Shown here in pieces: positions 1 through 8,519 of a DNA stretch of 64,000 nt. This DNA is from Akkermansiaceae bacterium (GTDB lineage: Bacteria > Verrucomicrobiota > Verrucomicrobiia > Verrucomicrobiales > Akkermansiaceae). How positions within the stretch are numbered: position 1 is the first letter of the stretch; each line of letters begins with the position of its first letter. The notes under the pieces are model-generated. The model was not told the origin of the DNA. It was given only the letters and a program-made list of their open reading frames with translations, and did no database searches. A program made the translations under genes and the position numbers. Location: NCBI GenBank assembly GCA_025363295.1, contig JANYEC010000047.1, forward strand, positions 91,283 through 155,282. The letters run 5' to 3'.

Positions 1-224
1 TGGGTGAAGACGAAGGGCTTGCCCATTTCATCGAGTTTCTCGTCAGAGACGATACAGGTGTCCAACTTGTATGGCTTGACGGTTTCCTTCTTCCCTTCGG
101 GTTTCACTTCTTTGGCGGGCTCTTCTTTGACGGGCTGTTTGGTTTCTTCAGCATAGGTGGAAGGCATGCCGAGAGCCGCGAGGGTCGCGAAAAGAGCGGT
201 GGCGAGAATATGGTTCTTTTTCAT
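1..224 (-). CDS. Secreted YHS/TRASH-like protein, 3' end outside window (partial)
   Basis: Only the first 74 codons are in the window. The start (MKKNHILATALFATLAAL) is a typical signal peptide ending near TYA-EE. A Lys/Glu/Pro-rich linker follows, then a Tyr-Lys-Leu-Asp-Thr-Cys-Ile-Val-Ser segment, the usual beginning of small secreted verrucomicrobial proteins with a YHS-like or TRASH-like metal-binding fold. The second metal-ligand half would lie beyond base 1, so the fold cannot be confirmed. It lies 134 bases downstream of the ECF sigma gene on the same strand, so it may be part of that metal-stress regulon. The role is inferred from the motif and the neighbourhood only. Confidence 0.6.
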   Translation of the reverse strand, partial: MKKNHILATALFATLAALGMPSTYAEETKQPVKEEPAKEVKPEGKKETVKPYKLDTCIVSDEKLDEMGKPFVFT

Positions 225-334
225 TGTTTTTGATGAGGTTGTTTATCAGGAGGCGCCCATCGAGCGCCACCGGATAGTATATGTCCGATCCGCCCCAAAA
301 CCCTTGGAAAAACCTTTTTATTTTTTAGATCACG

Positions 335-362
335 ATGAAACGGAAGATGACATCCGTTTCAT
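335..362. repeat. Perfect 10-bp inverted repeat over the sigma-gene stop
   Basis: Arms ATGAAACGGA (335-344) and TCCGTTTCAT (353-362) flank an 8-base loop. The right arm covers the stop codon of the ECF sigma gene. On the minus strand the stem is followed by an A-rich rather than T-rich stretch, so it is a poor intrinsic terminator. It could be an operator in front of the YHS-like gene or an mRNA-end hairpin. Confidence 0.5.
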
Positions 363-928
363 GAAATGAACTCGCTCAAGCGATCCTTGAGGATTTGCCG
401 CGCCCGATAGATGCGAGTTTCCACGGCCTTCGGGCTGCATTGGGAAATGGCAGCGATCTCCGCATAGCCCAATCCCTCGTAAACGAACAAACTCATCGCC
501 TCGCGCAAATCCACAGGCAGGCATTGGAAAGCTTCATGCACGGCACGGAATTTCTCGACGGAGCGGGCCACCTCATCAGGGGTTTGTCTCATGTCAGGCG
601 GGTCACTTATCACTGCGGTCCCATCAGCGTGCATGGCGTCGAGGGAAACCGTCGGATGCCGGCTTTTCCAGCGGGCGTGATTCCTCGCCAGATTTGTGGC
701 GATGGCGAAAAGATAGGTGCTGAAATTCCCCGTTGCCCGGTAGCGCCCACGGGCCTGATAGAGTCTCACGAAAGTCTCCTGTGCAAGATCCACGGCGGCA
801 TCGCGCTGCCCTGTCATTTTGTAGAGGAACGCGGCGACACGATCACTCCATCGGTCCATCAATTCATTGAGCGCGAGATCATTTCCATTGGCCAGACGGG
901 TCATCAACTCGGGGTCGGAAGCTTCCAT
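359..928 (-). CDS. ECF-type RNA polymerase sigma factor (CnrH/RpoE-like)
   Basis: A 189-residue sigma-70 family protein. Region 2 (about 24-88) carries the DLAQETFVRLY core and the FSTYLFAIATNLARNH segment that contacts the -10 element. Region 4 (about 128-182) ends in a helix-turn-helix (YAEIAAISQCSPKAVETRIYRARQ) that reads the -35 element. The middle linker is short, as in group 4 (ECF) factors. It starts 12 bases after the stop of the periplasmic sensor gene and follows the anti-sigma-like gene, an arrangement matching metal-responsive sets of the CnrYXH type. It probably transcribes its own operon and metal-handling targets under envelope metal stress. The sigma-factor call is firm; the inducing metal is unknown. 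Confidence 0.93.
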   Translation of the reverse strand: MEASDPELMTRLANGNDLALNELMDRWSDRVAAFLYKMTGQRDAAVDLAQETFVRLYQARGRYRATGNFSTYLFAIATNLARNHARWKSRHPTVSLDAMHADGTAVISDPPDMRQTPDEVARSVEKFRAVHEAFQCLPVDLREAMSLFVYEGLGYAEIAAISQCSPKAVETRIYRARQILKDRLSEFIS

Positions 929-940
929 TTCCGGTGGCTC

Positions 941-1411
941 CTAGCGCGAATGAAGGTTGGCAGACTCGCTGTGGCTGAAGTCCAGCGCGTAGGGAAGCAT
1001 TGCCTCCAAATAGCGGCTCGCCTGGTTATGATCAAGAACCGCAGCGGTTTCATATAGATGCTTCAGCATGGCCTGTTGCGATTCGACGTGAATCCGGGCG
1101 TGCTCGCGGAGGGCTTCCTCCAGTTCGGGGGTCAGATTTCTGTCCTTCCGTGCCAGTCCTTCCATCTTTTCATGGGCATCGGAAATGCTCCTGCACAACT
1201 CCTTGCATTTCGGCCGATAGGCGGCGTGCAGTTCGGAAACTTTCGCAAACTGCTCGTCCGTGAGTTTCAGTTCCGTTCTGACCCATGCCAATTCAGGCAT
1301 GGCATCCAGAAGCGGCCCGCGGATGACCGCCATCTTATGGGACCGCATCAAACAGAATGCCGTCACTCCCGCTAACAGGGCGAGGATCAGGACGATGATT
1401 CCCTTTCTCAT
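941..1411 (-). CDS. Periplasmic heavy-metal sensor protein (CnrX/Metal_resist-like)
   Basis: A 156-residue protein with an N-terminal membrane anchor (MRKGIIVLILALLAGVTAFCL) and a helical periplasmic domain. The segment LKLTDEQFAKVSELHAAYRP, the CKELC cysteine pair and the later QQAMLKHLYE helix match the Metal_resist family, whose best-known member CnrX binds Co/Ni and releases an anti-sigma factor. The ATG at 1411 was chosen because it overlaps the upstream stop as ATGA, it begins the hydrophobic anchor, and a longer in-frame upstream extension would only shadow the preceding gene. The partner proteins are encoded on both sides. The sensor role is inferred from family and context; metal specificity cannot be read from sequence. 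Confidence 0.8.
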   Translation of the reverse strand: MRKGIIVLILALLAGVTAFCLMRSHKMAVIRGPLLDAMPELAWVRTELKLTDEQFAKVSELHAAYRPKCKELCRSISDAHEKMEGLARKDRNLTPELEEALREHARIHVESQQAMLKHLYETAAVLDHNQASRYLEAMLPYALDFSHSESANLHSR

Positions 1412-1710
1412 TTCCCGTGGGCTTGGGCAAAGGGACTTATCGATTCCGCATAGACGAGCTGGGCGTCCTTCGAATCCGGAGCCGTCGCCGCGCCCAGCCA
1501 AAGTCCCAGCGTAACCATCGCCGCTATACCAGCTACCGCACCCCATGGCCGCGCGATGGTGGAGATGATGGGTGGAAACCTAGTGATCCCAGAGGAACCA
1601 TCCGCCTCCACGCTCCCGATTCGTTGCCAGACCTCTTGATTAAACAATGCCGGCAAGGGATGATCATCCACTATCATTCTGAGAAGTTGGTCAAATTCCG
1701 AATCGTTCAT
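1408..1710 (-). CDS. Small single-pass membrane protein, likely anti-sigma factor (CnrY-like position)
   Basis: A 100-residue protein with an acidic cytoplasmic N-terminus (MNDSEFDQLLRMIVDDHPLP), one transmembrane segment around residues 53-72 (WGAVAGIAAMVTLGLWLGAA) and a short periplasmic tail. It is the first gene of the set and overlaps the sensor gene by four bases. A short cytoplasmic domain plus one membrane helix beside an ECF sigma factor and a periplasmic metal sensor is the CnrY-type anti-sigma layout. No zinc-binding anti-sigma motif is visible, so the assignment rests on architecture and synteny. Confidence 0.65.
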   Translation of the reverse strand: MNDSEFDQLLRMIVDDHPLPALFNQEVWQRIGSVEADGSSGITRFPPIISTIARPWGAVAGIAAMVTLGLWLGAATAPDSKDAQLVYAESISPFAQAHGK

Positions 1711-2068
1711 GGTGGATTTCGTAATCTTCTTTGGTTTGAAAGCTGTGACGGGAGCGTTTTAGAGATCGCGCCTTACCCGGTTGAACACCGGATGTTGATG
1801 AAACCCTTTGGAAAATCGGCCATCAGGCGGGCTTCCCGATATCACCATACTCGTCGGGGTCGAGAGGACGAGGGAATTGTCTTGGGTGGCCAAGGATTGT
1901 TGGAGCGTTCCGTTTTTGAACTCGCGGCCTTCCTAGGGCATTTCTGATCGGTGTTAGGTTTGATTGTTGGATTTCTTGAACCGACTAAGTTGCTTTGTGA
2001 TCCAAGAACAGAGTGGGGTCCTTGGATTTCAAGATTGACGCGGACTGTGGCTGCGCGATTTATTTTTT

Positions 2069-2242
2069 ATGACGCTAAGGCACTTTCGATTCGAGTATCC
2101 GGGCGCGGTTTACCCTGTGATGGCGCGTGGCGACGGCGGCAAACAAATCTCCGAGGGCAAGGATAACCATAAATCCTTCCTGTATTGGCTGGAACGGGTT
2201 TGTGGCAGTCATGGTTGGCGCGTACATGCGTGGGTGCTGATG
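2069..2242 (+). pseudogene. Remnant of a REP-associated tyrosine (Y1) transposase
   Basis: The reading frame RFEYPGAVYPVMARGDGG, followed by SFLYWLERVCGSHGWRVHAWVLM, is recognisable as the first 58 or so residues of a RAYT / Y1 transposase. Homology stops where the family has its His-hydrophobic-His (HUH) nuclease motif, and the first conserved His of AVYHVMARG is Pro here. The catalytic part is therefore absent and the copy is dead. It is the only mobile-element trace in the window. Confidence 0.75.
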
Positions 2243-2281
2243 TTGCTCAGTGTAATTTGTCCTGGAACTTGAACATCGAAA

Positions 2282-2410
2282 GAAGCCCATCTTGAGCAGT
2301 TTGCGGATTTCATCGCAGAAGCTCTATCAGATCATACGCACACCGCAAAACTCCACGCCATCCGCGACCGAGTCTTCGCCTTCAACCGCGCTTTCCCGCT
2401 GCCTTGGTGA
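2282..2410 (+). pseudogene. glyA: C-terminal fragment of serine hydroxymethyltransferase
   Basis: The frame from 2282 to the TGA at 2408-2410 reads EAHLEQFADFIAEAL, then AKLHAIRDRVFAFN, then FPLPW-stop, which is the usual last 42 or so residues of GlyA (C-terminal helix and terminal FPLP). There is no upstream catalytic part; the frame is broken by a TGA at 2270-2272, 40 bases after the transposase remnant ends. This is a stranded tail, presumably carried in by a rearrangement, with an intact glyA expected elsewhere. The 1711-2068 stretch before these remnants holds no recognisable gene. Confidence 0.65.
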
Positions 2411-2552
2411 TCTGTAATTAAGACTTTAGTTTAAAAGGAGACCGCTCGATGGCAATCACGTCTAGAACCCTAAAAATTTCATCAGAATTCCGGGCGAAAT
2501 GGAGGATACAATCGCCTGTTGCCCACTGCGCGATACAGGCCTAGTATCGCGA

Positions 2553-3212
2553 ATGAAGTGGAGAGCCATTTTTCTAACCACACTGTCACCGTTGCTGCTA
2601 GGCCAGGCGCCGGATGCGAGCGTGACGCCCATTGCTCATCCACAACCGGCAAGACTCACGACAGCGGATCTCAAAGAATACGAAACCCTGCCGACGGCGC
2701 GTAAACATCTGCTAGAATTCGCCCTTGCGGTTCTCAACGATTCGCCGTGGCTCCCCTATGTTGAGGGTGGCGCGGAGCCAGAGGCAGGCGGATTCGACTG
2801 CTCTGGGGCGATGTATTTCGTGATGCGCAAGGCGGGATTAGAGCCGCCGCGCAGCTCAGCCTCTCAATGCGCGTGGCTCAAAGAAAACGGCCGCCTCCAC
2901 GAGGTGGCTGCGGGTGCCGCGGATGAGAAGGACCCTTCACTAACAAATTTGAAGCCGGGTGATCTGTTATTTTGGTCCAAGCCAGAATCACCAGCTGACG
3001 GCCCCGCGATCATGCGGATCCATCATGTGGCGATGTTCCTAGGCACCGAGAAAAAAGATGGACACCCAGTGATCATCAATGCCACCGATGGCCGATCATA
3101 TCGCGGGCAGAAAAGTAATGGCTATGGGGTCTATTATTTTCGCGTGCCGAAAGCAGACTCGTCATCGAAACTCACTGGGTATGGGACGCCGCCAGGCATT
3201 GACGCAAAGTGA
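2553..3212 (+). CDS. Secreted NlpC/P60 family peptidoglycan hydrolase-like protein
   Basis: The ATG at 2553 gives 219 residues with a signal peptide (MKWRAIFLTTLSPLLLGQA). An upstream in-frame ATG at 2499 would only add an 18-residue non-hydrophobic extension. The NlpC/P60 core is clear: catalytic Cys83 in GGFDCSGAMYFVMRKAG, then LKPGDLLFW and the IHHVAMFLG strand with the probable catalytic His158. The family cleaves D-Glu-gamma-DAP or related peptide bonds in cell-wall peptides. There is no SH3 or LysM targeting domain. It runs convergently with the copper ATPase gene (37-base gap). The substrate is inferred from the family. Confidence 0.85.
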   Translation: MKWRAIFLTTLSPLLLGQAPDASVTPIAHPQPARLTTADLKEYETLPTARKHLLEFALAVLNDSPWLPYVEGGAEPEAGGFDCSGAMYFVMRKAGLEPPRSSASQCAWLKENGRLHEVAAGAADEKDPSLTNLKPGDLLFWSKPESPADGPAIMRIHHVAMFLGTEKKDGHPVIINATDGRSYRGQKSNGYGVYYFRVPKADSSSKLTGYGTPPGIDAK

Positions 3213-3248
3213 TGGATCTAACAATTTTTTACTTGGTGGATTCAGCCT

Positions 3249-5582
3249 TTATAATTTTGCATGCCGCAATCGCAGTGCATTGGTAATCACAGACACTGAG
3301 CTGAGGCTCATCGCCGCACCCGCGATGATCGGGCTAAGCAGCATTCCGTAGTGGGGATAAAGCACGCCAGCAGCGATAGGGATGCCGAGGGCGTTGTAAA
3401 AGAAGGCGAAAACGAGATTTTGGCGAATGTTGCTCATGGTGGCACGGCTGAGACGAATGGCTTGGGCGATCCCTCTCAGATCACCCTTCACCAGCGTGAT
3501 ACCAGCGCTTTGCATCGCCACATCCGTGCCAGTGCCCATGGCAATACCCACTTCGGCCTCGCTGAGTGCGGGGGCGTCGTTAATCCCGTCTCCCGCCATG
3601 GCAACGTGCTTTCCCTCGCCACGCAACTGCTTCACTTTGGCGACTTTGCCAGCAGGTTCGATTTCCGCCTCCACGGTGTCGATTCCGAGTTCCTTAGCCA
3701 CGGCCGCGGCGGTGCGATGGTTATCTCCGGTGAGCATGATGAGTTTGATGCCCAGCGCGTGAAGGTCCTTGATGGCATCAGCGGTGGTGGCCTTGATCGG
3801 ATCGGCAACGGCGAGGATGCCAGCGGGTTTGCCGCCGATGACGACGAACATCGCTGTTTTTCCGTCCACTTGAAGTTGGATTGCTGTGGCTTCAAGCGAC
3901 TCCAAGTCGGTGATTTTTTCGGACCGGAGAAAATCGGGTTTTCCTACCATCACGAGACGACCCGCAACGTTCCCCATCACACCACCTGCCGTCACCGAGC
4001 GGAAATCTTTCACTTCGCCAAGGGAGAGATTTTGATCCTTCGCGCCGCGCACAATCGCAGAGGCCAGGGGGTGCTCGCTGTTTTGTTCCAACGAGGCCGC
4101 GAGTTGTAGAAAATCCCTCGGGTTAAAACCCGCGCTGGGAAGTATATCTATCAGCTTTGGCTTACCTTCCGTGAGCGTGCCCGTTTTATCCACCACCAAC
4201 GTATTCACCTTCTCTAATCGTTCGAGAGCCTCGGCATTTTTCACTAACACGCCGAGCTGCGCGCCGCGCCCGACACCTACCATGATTGACATGGGAGTCG
4301 CCAAACCCAGCGCACAAGGACAGGCGATGATGAGAACCGCCACGGCATTGACCAAGGCATACGCCAGCCGCGGCTCGGGACCGATCCACATCCAGACGAC
4401 GAAGGTGAGCAGCGAAACTGCTAGAACTGTCGGGACAAAAATGGAAGAGACTTTATCGGCGAGACCCTGAATTGGCGCACGACTGCGCTGCGCTTCCGCC
4501 ACCATCCTGATGATCTGGCCTAACAGAGTATCGTTGCCCACTCGCTCGGCGCGCATGACGAAGCTTCCCGCGCCATTCACGGTGCCGCCAGTCACTTGAT
4601 CACCGGGGAATTTTTCCACAGGGAGTGGCTCGCCGTTAACCATGGATTCCTCCACGCTGGAGTGACCTTCTACGATGATGCCATCGACGGGAACCTTATC
4701 TCCGGGAACCACCCGCAACGAATCGCCGACCCGCACTTGATCGAGCGAAACTTCCTGATCGCCGCCGGAGACGATTTTGCGTGCCGTAGGCGGCGCGAGA
4801 TTGAGCAGGGCTTTGATCGCGCTACCTGTGCGGCGGCGCGCACGAAGTTCGAGCACTTGGCCTAGTAGCACCAGCACCGTGACCATGCCGGCAGCTTCAA
4901 AGTAGATCCCCACCTTGCCGCTATGATCCATCGTAGGCGGGAAAAGTTCAGGCATGAGCATTGCCACGGCGCTAAACACATACGCAGCGCCCACTCCGAT
5001 GGCGATCAGCGTGAACATGTTGAGATTCATCGACCTGATAGAACGCCAACCACGCTTAAAAAATGGCCAGCCCGCCCACCACACAACCGGCGTAGTTAGA
5101 CCAAACTGGATCCAACGTGATACATCGCCTGTCAACCATGAAGCATGGCTCAGCGCCGGGATCATGTGCGCCATCGCAAGGACAAACACGGGCAAGGTCA
5201 GAGCTGCTCCTAACCAGAAACGCCGAGTCATGTCATTGAGCTCCGAATTATCTTCATGATCGTCCGCACCTACACTCGCGTTCACCGGTTCCAATGCCAT
5301 ACCGCATTTGTGGCAGTCGCCGGGCTTGTCGGATTCCTGGCCAGGACACATCGGGCAGAAGTATCTGGCTGTGGGTGAAGGCTTCACATTTGCGTGACCA
5401 TGCGTACCACCGCAGCAACTCATGGCTGATTTAACAGGGACAGGCTCACACAGAAACTTTGTGCGACAATGCTCGCTGCAAAAGTAGAATGTTTCGCCGT
5501 CCCGTACGGCGTGCAGCGCTGAAGCAGGATCCACCGTCATACCACAGATAGGGTCTTTTGCTTCAGTCTTGGATGCGTGCAT
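3249..5582 (-). CDS. Copper-type P1B heavy-metal-translocating ATPase with N-terminal YHS and metal-binding domains
   Basis: A 777-residue P-type ATPase. The transport site is CPC at 421-423, with phosphorylation site DKTGT at 465-469, actuator GEP at 317-319, a SEHPLA histidine-proline motif and [10 protein letters not shown] in the hinge. Instead of classical HMA (GMxCxxC) domains, the N-terminus has a YHS-type module ([10 protein letters not shown], then YFCSEHC), a His/Cys patch ([10 protein letters not shown]) and a heavy-metal-binding module (YFCPMCPG, then [10 protein letters not shown]). The CPC motif and the overall series of about eight membrane helices indicate export of Cu(I) or similar soft metals from the cytoplasm. 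It lies near the metal-responsive sigma/sensor set, although the NlpC/P60 gene and pseudogene debris intervene. Ag(I) export is also possible. Confidence 0.92.
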   Translation of the reverse strand: MHASKTEAKDPICGMTVDPASALHAVRDGETFYFCSEHCRTKFLCEPVPVKSAMSCCGGTHGHANVKPSPTARYFCPMCPGQESDKPGDCHKCGMALEPVNASVGADDHEDNSELNDMTRRFWLGAALTLPVFVLAMAHMIPALSHASWLTGDVSRWIQFGLTTPVVWWAGWPFFKRGWRSIRSMNLNMFTLIAIGVGAAYVFSAVAMLMPELFPPTMDHSGKVGIYFEAAGMVTVLVLLGQVLELRARRRTGSAIKALLNLAPPTARKIVSGGDQEVSLDQVRVGDSLRVVPGDKVPVDGIIVEGHSSVEESMVNGEPLPVEKFPGDQVTGGTVNGAGSFVMRAERVGNDTLLGQIIRMVAEAQRSRAPIQGLADKVSSIFVPTVLAVSLLTFVVWMWIGPEPRLAYALVNAVAVLIIACPCALGLATPMSIMVGVGRGAQLGVLVKNAEALERLEKVNTLVVDKTGTLTEGKPKLIDILPSAGFNPRDFLQLAASLEQNSEHPLASAIVRGAKDQNLSLGEVKDFRSVTAGGVMGNVAGRLVMVGKPDFLRSEKITDLESLEATAIQLQVDGKTAMFVVIGGKPAGILAVADPIKATTADAIKDLHALGIKLIMLTGDNHRTAAAVAKELGIDTVEAEIEPAGKVAKVKQLRGEGKHVAMAGDGINDAPALSEAEVGIAMGTGTDVAMQSAGITLVKGDLRGIAQAIRLSRATMSNIRQNLVFAFFYNALGIPIAAGVLYPHYGMLLSPIIAGAAMSLSSVSVITNALRLRHAKL

Positions 5583-5852
5583 GGCAGTGAACCTACGCCG
5601 GATCAGGGCAAGCGTCGCCGCAAAATGAAAAAGTTTCGAAGGATTGTGGAGAGTCGCACCGAGAAGTGCTACTTGCTGGGCCTAACAGGGACCATACATC
5701 GATGCCCCTTCACTGTCCAATTCCTCATTCAATCCTCCGGCCAATGTGGATCCAACGCACCAAGCGCATGCCAGACATGAATCGCATTTTCTCCAGGCCA
5801 CCGGATTTGGCTTTGCGTCAGGCGGTCAGTTGGTGGAAACTCCAGCAACTCC
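5583..5852. other. Divergent intergenic region between the copper ATPase and zwf
   Basis: About 270 bases separate the two divergently oriented genes, so promoters in both directions must lie here. I see no convincing hairpin, RNA gene or conserved small ORF. The short frames present have no recognisable protein features. Confidence 0.4.
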
Positions 5853-7385
5853 ATGAGCAATCCATTCCGAGAAGACCTCGTTTCCCGCTCGCCTGCCGAA
5901 CCTTGTTCCATCGTGATCTTCGGTGCCACCGGGGATCTGACCCACCGCAAGCTGATCCCGGCACTTTATAATCTAGCAGTCGATGGCGAGCTGCCGACCG
6001 GAGTCAAAATCATTGGTTTCGCTAGGCGGCAGAAATCCGATATTGAGTTCCGCGAGGGGCTGGAACTATTGAACCGGCAGGTTTCTCGCTCAGGACAGGA
6101 TGACAAGATATGGGGAAATTTCATCCAGTCTGTCACCTATCACACTTCAGAGTTCGATGACGTGGCGGGCTACAAAAGCCTAGCAGAAAAGCTCGACGCG
6201 CTGGATGCCGAGCACGGCGGCAAAGGCAATCGCTTGTATTACATCGCGTCCGCACCGGAGTTCTTTGATGTGATTCTAATCCATTTGAAAAACGCTGGAC
6301 TTAATGAAGCGAAGCCAGGCTGTTGGGCTCGTGTGATCGTTGAAAAACCCTTCGGCACAGATCTTGCCACGGCCAAGCACCTCAACCAAGTCGTCAACGA
6401 GACGTTTCAAGAAAACGACACTTACCGGATCGACCATTATCTCGGTAAGGAAACCGCCCAAAACTTGATGGTGCTGCGTTTCGCGAATGCCATTTTCGAA
6501 CCGCTCTGGAACAGTAAATATATCAGCCATATCCAAATCACCTGCGCTGAAAACCTCGGCATGGAAGGCGGGCGCGGTGGATATTATGACGGAGCCGGGG
6601 CTCTGCGGGATATGGTGCAAAATCACCTACTTCAGCTTCTCAGCCTTGTGGCCATGGAGCCGCCCACCGATCTATCAGCCGATGGGGTGCGCGATGAAAA
6701 GGTGAAAGTGATTCGCTCGCTCCGCCAGTGGGACACACCGGAAAAAGTCGCCGCTAACGTCGTGCGGGGCCAATACACGGCAGGAAATATTGATGGAAAT
6801 GCAGTTCCAGGCTACCGCGAGGAAGACCGGGTAGCTCCTAAATCTGACACGGAAGCGTATGTCGCCGTTAGACTCCTCATCGACACCTGGCGCTGGAGCG
6901 GCGTCCCGTTTTACATCCGTATGGGCAAGCGCCTGCCGAAGAAATCCACCGAGATTTCTGTGCATTTCAAAGACGCTCCCTGCGTGCTTTTTAACACCCC
7001 GAATGCCGGTGCCCCAGGTGGCAACGTGCTTGTCATCCGCATCCAACCGGACGAGGGAATCTCGCTACGCATGGTTTCAAAAATCCCGGGAACCAGCCTG
7101 CGCCTGGAGCCGGTGAAAATGGATTTCCATTACGCCACCAGTTTCGGCAAAGGCAGCCCGGAAGCCTACGAGCGCCTGCTGCTCGATGCCATCGCCGGCG
7201 ATGCCACGCTCTTCGCCCGCCGCGACGAAGTGGAGGAGGCATGGAAATTCATCGACCACATTGAGCACGCTTGGCACCAGTCCGATACGCCGCCGCCGAT
7301 GGCGGAGTTCGTCGCCGGGTCGTGGGGGCCGCGCGAAGCAGACCAGCTCTTGCAACAGGACGGCAACCAATGGAGGAGGCTATGA
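5853..7385 (+). CDS. zwf: Glucose-6-phosphate 1-dehydrogenase
   Basis: A 510-residue enzyme that oxidises glucose 6-phosphate to 6-phosphogluconolactone with NAD(P)+, the first step of the oxidative pentose phosphate (or Entner-Doudoroff) pathway. The nucleotide-binding motif GATGDLT is at 24-30 and the active-site signature RIDHYLGKE at 192-200, with EKPFGTD ahead of it. The length is normal for bacteria. opcA, the assembly/activator gene that accompanies zwf in actinobacteria and cyanobacteria, follows 67 bases later, so the enzyme may be under OpcA redox control. Confidence 0.97.
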   Translation: MSNPFREDLVSRSPAEPCSIVIFGATGDLTHRKLIPALYNLAVDGELPTGVKIIGFARRQKSDIEFREGLELLNRQVSRSGQDDKIWGNFIQSVTYHTSEFDDVAGYKSLAEKLDALDAEHGGKGNRLYYIASAPEFFDVILIHLKNAGLNEAKPGCWARVIVEKPFGTDLATAKHLNQVVNETFQENDTYRIDHYLGKETAQNLMVLRFANAIFEPLWNSKYISHIQITCAENLGMEGGRGGYYDGAGALRDMVQNHLLQLLSLVAMEPPTDLSADGVRDEKVKVIRSLRQWDTPEKVAANVVRGQYTAGNIDGNAVPGYREEDRVAPKSDTEAYVAVRLLIDTWRWSGVPFYIRMGKRLPKKSTEISVHFKDAPCVLFNTPNAGAPGGNVLVIRIQPDEGISLRMVSKIPGTSLRLEPVKMDFHYATSFGKGSPEAYERLLLDAIAGDATLFARRDEVEEAWKFIDHIEHAWHQSDTPPPMAEFVAGSWGPREADQLLQQDGNQWRRL

Positions 7386-7452
7386 TTCTGCAACAGGATC
7401 GGTTCAGGGAAGATTTTCCGTATCGGCCACCGCAAAGACATTTACCGTTGAA

Positions 7453-8511
7453 ATGAGCACACTCCCCTCACCCATCCCCGACTTCTGCCCGGAGCTCGGC
7501 ATTGAGATCCCGGTTTCCGATATCGACAAGGAGCTGCGCAAACTTTGGGAACAGGACGAAGCAAGCACCAATGCCTCGCTGATGAATCTCGTCGTGTTTT
7601 CGGAAAAACCCAACTCTCTAATCGAGAACTCGGGTATCATCCGCGAACTCACGCGCGAGCATGCATGCCGGGCGATTCTAGTCGAAATCGATAGTGCCGC
7701 CGAACCGCACATCCGCGCCTGGATCACTGCTCACTGCCACCTCGCGGAAGGGAAGAAGTCCGTGTGCTGCGAGCAAATCTCATTTTACCTAACGGGTCGT
7801 GTCACAGGACGCTTCCGCAATACCGTTTTCGCTCACCTCAATTCCGATCTGCCTCTTGTGTTCTGGTGGCAGGGAGAACTTTCCGACATTCTAACTGAGC
7901 GGCTTGTGAGTGTGATCGACCGTCTTATCATTGACAGTTCATCGTGGGCAAACCCGGCGGCGTCCTTCCGCATGATCGAGGAAAATTCCCAATTCAACGA
8001 TGATCTGATCATTCAGGATCATGCTTGGACCCGGTCATTTCAATTCCGCATCGGGATTGCCAGTCTCTTCGATGATCCTACTGCAAAAACGGCGCTGCCC
8101 GGAATTCACATGGTGGAGATCACCTATCACCCTGACCACCGAAATAGCGCTCTCCAAATTCTGGCATGGCTTGCCACCCAGGCGAAATGGAATGACTGCG
8201 AGTGTGCAGATGGCTTCGCATATCGATCAAATTCTGGCGTCGTCATTTCAACCATTCTCCGTGCCGACCCGGCCTCCGCACCGCTCTCCTCACTCGTCCT
8301 CCGTGCGGAAGCCGCCACCGTGCAGGTGACTTATGAAATTGGCGCGTCCCACCTTCAAAAACAGGTTGAAGCCGGATCTTACAAAGCCACTTCTCTATCA
8401 CCCGCCGATCCTACATCACCCGCGGAGCTGGTAGGACTTCAGCTCGCACGCGGAGGAAAGAATTCGCTCTATCAAAAGATTCTCCCTCGCTTCCGGGCGA
8501 TGTTGGACTAG
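7453..8511 (+). CDS. opcA: Glucose-6-phosphate dehydrogenase assembly protein OpcA
   Basis: A 352-residue protein with the OpcA fold: an N-terminal ELRKLWEQDE segment, MNLVVFSEK, a long region leading to the LPLVFWWQGEL core, and WANPAASFRM. OpcA acts as an allosteric effector or assembly factor of Zwf, in cyanobacteria under redox control. The ATG at 7453 was picked because the frame upstream of it overlaps zwf and encodes arginine-rich non-protein-like sequence. The position directly after zwf supports the call. The ribosome-binding site is weak. Confidence 0.88.
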   Translation: MSTLPSPIPDFCPELGIEIPVSDIDKELRKLWEQDEASTNASLMNLVVFSEKPNSLIENSGIIRELTREHACRAILVEIDSAAEPHIRAWITAHCHLAEGKKSVCCEQISFYLTGRVTGRFRNTVFAHLNSDLPLVFWWQGELSDILTERLVSVIDRLIIDSSSWANPAASFRMIEENSQFNDDLIIQDHAWTRSFQFRIGIASLFDDPTAKTALPGIHMVEITYHPDHRNSALQILAWLATQAKWNDCECADGFAYRSNSGVVISTILRADPASAPLSSLVLRAEAATVQVTYEIGASHLQKQVEAGSYKATSLSPADPTSPAELVGLQLARGGKNSLYQKILPRFRAMLD

Positions 8512-8519
8512 CAGGAAAA

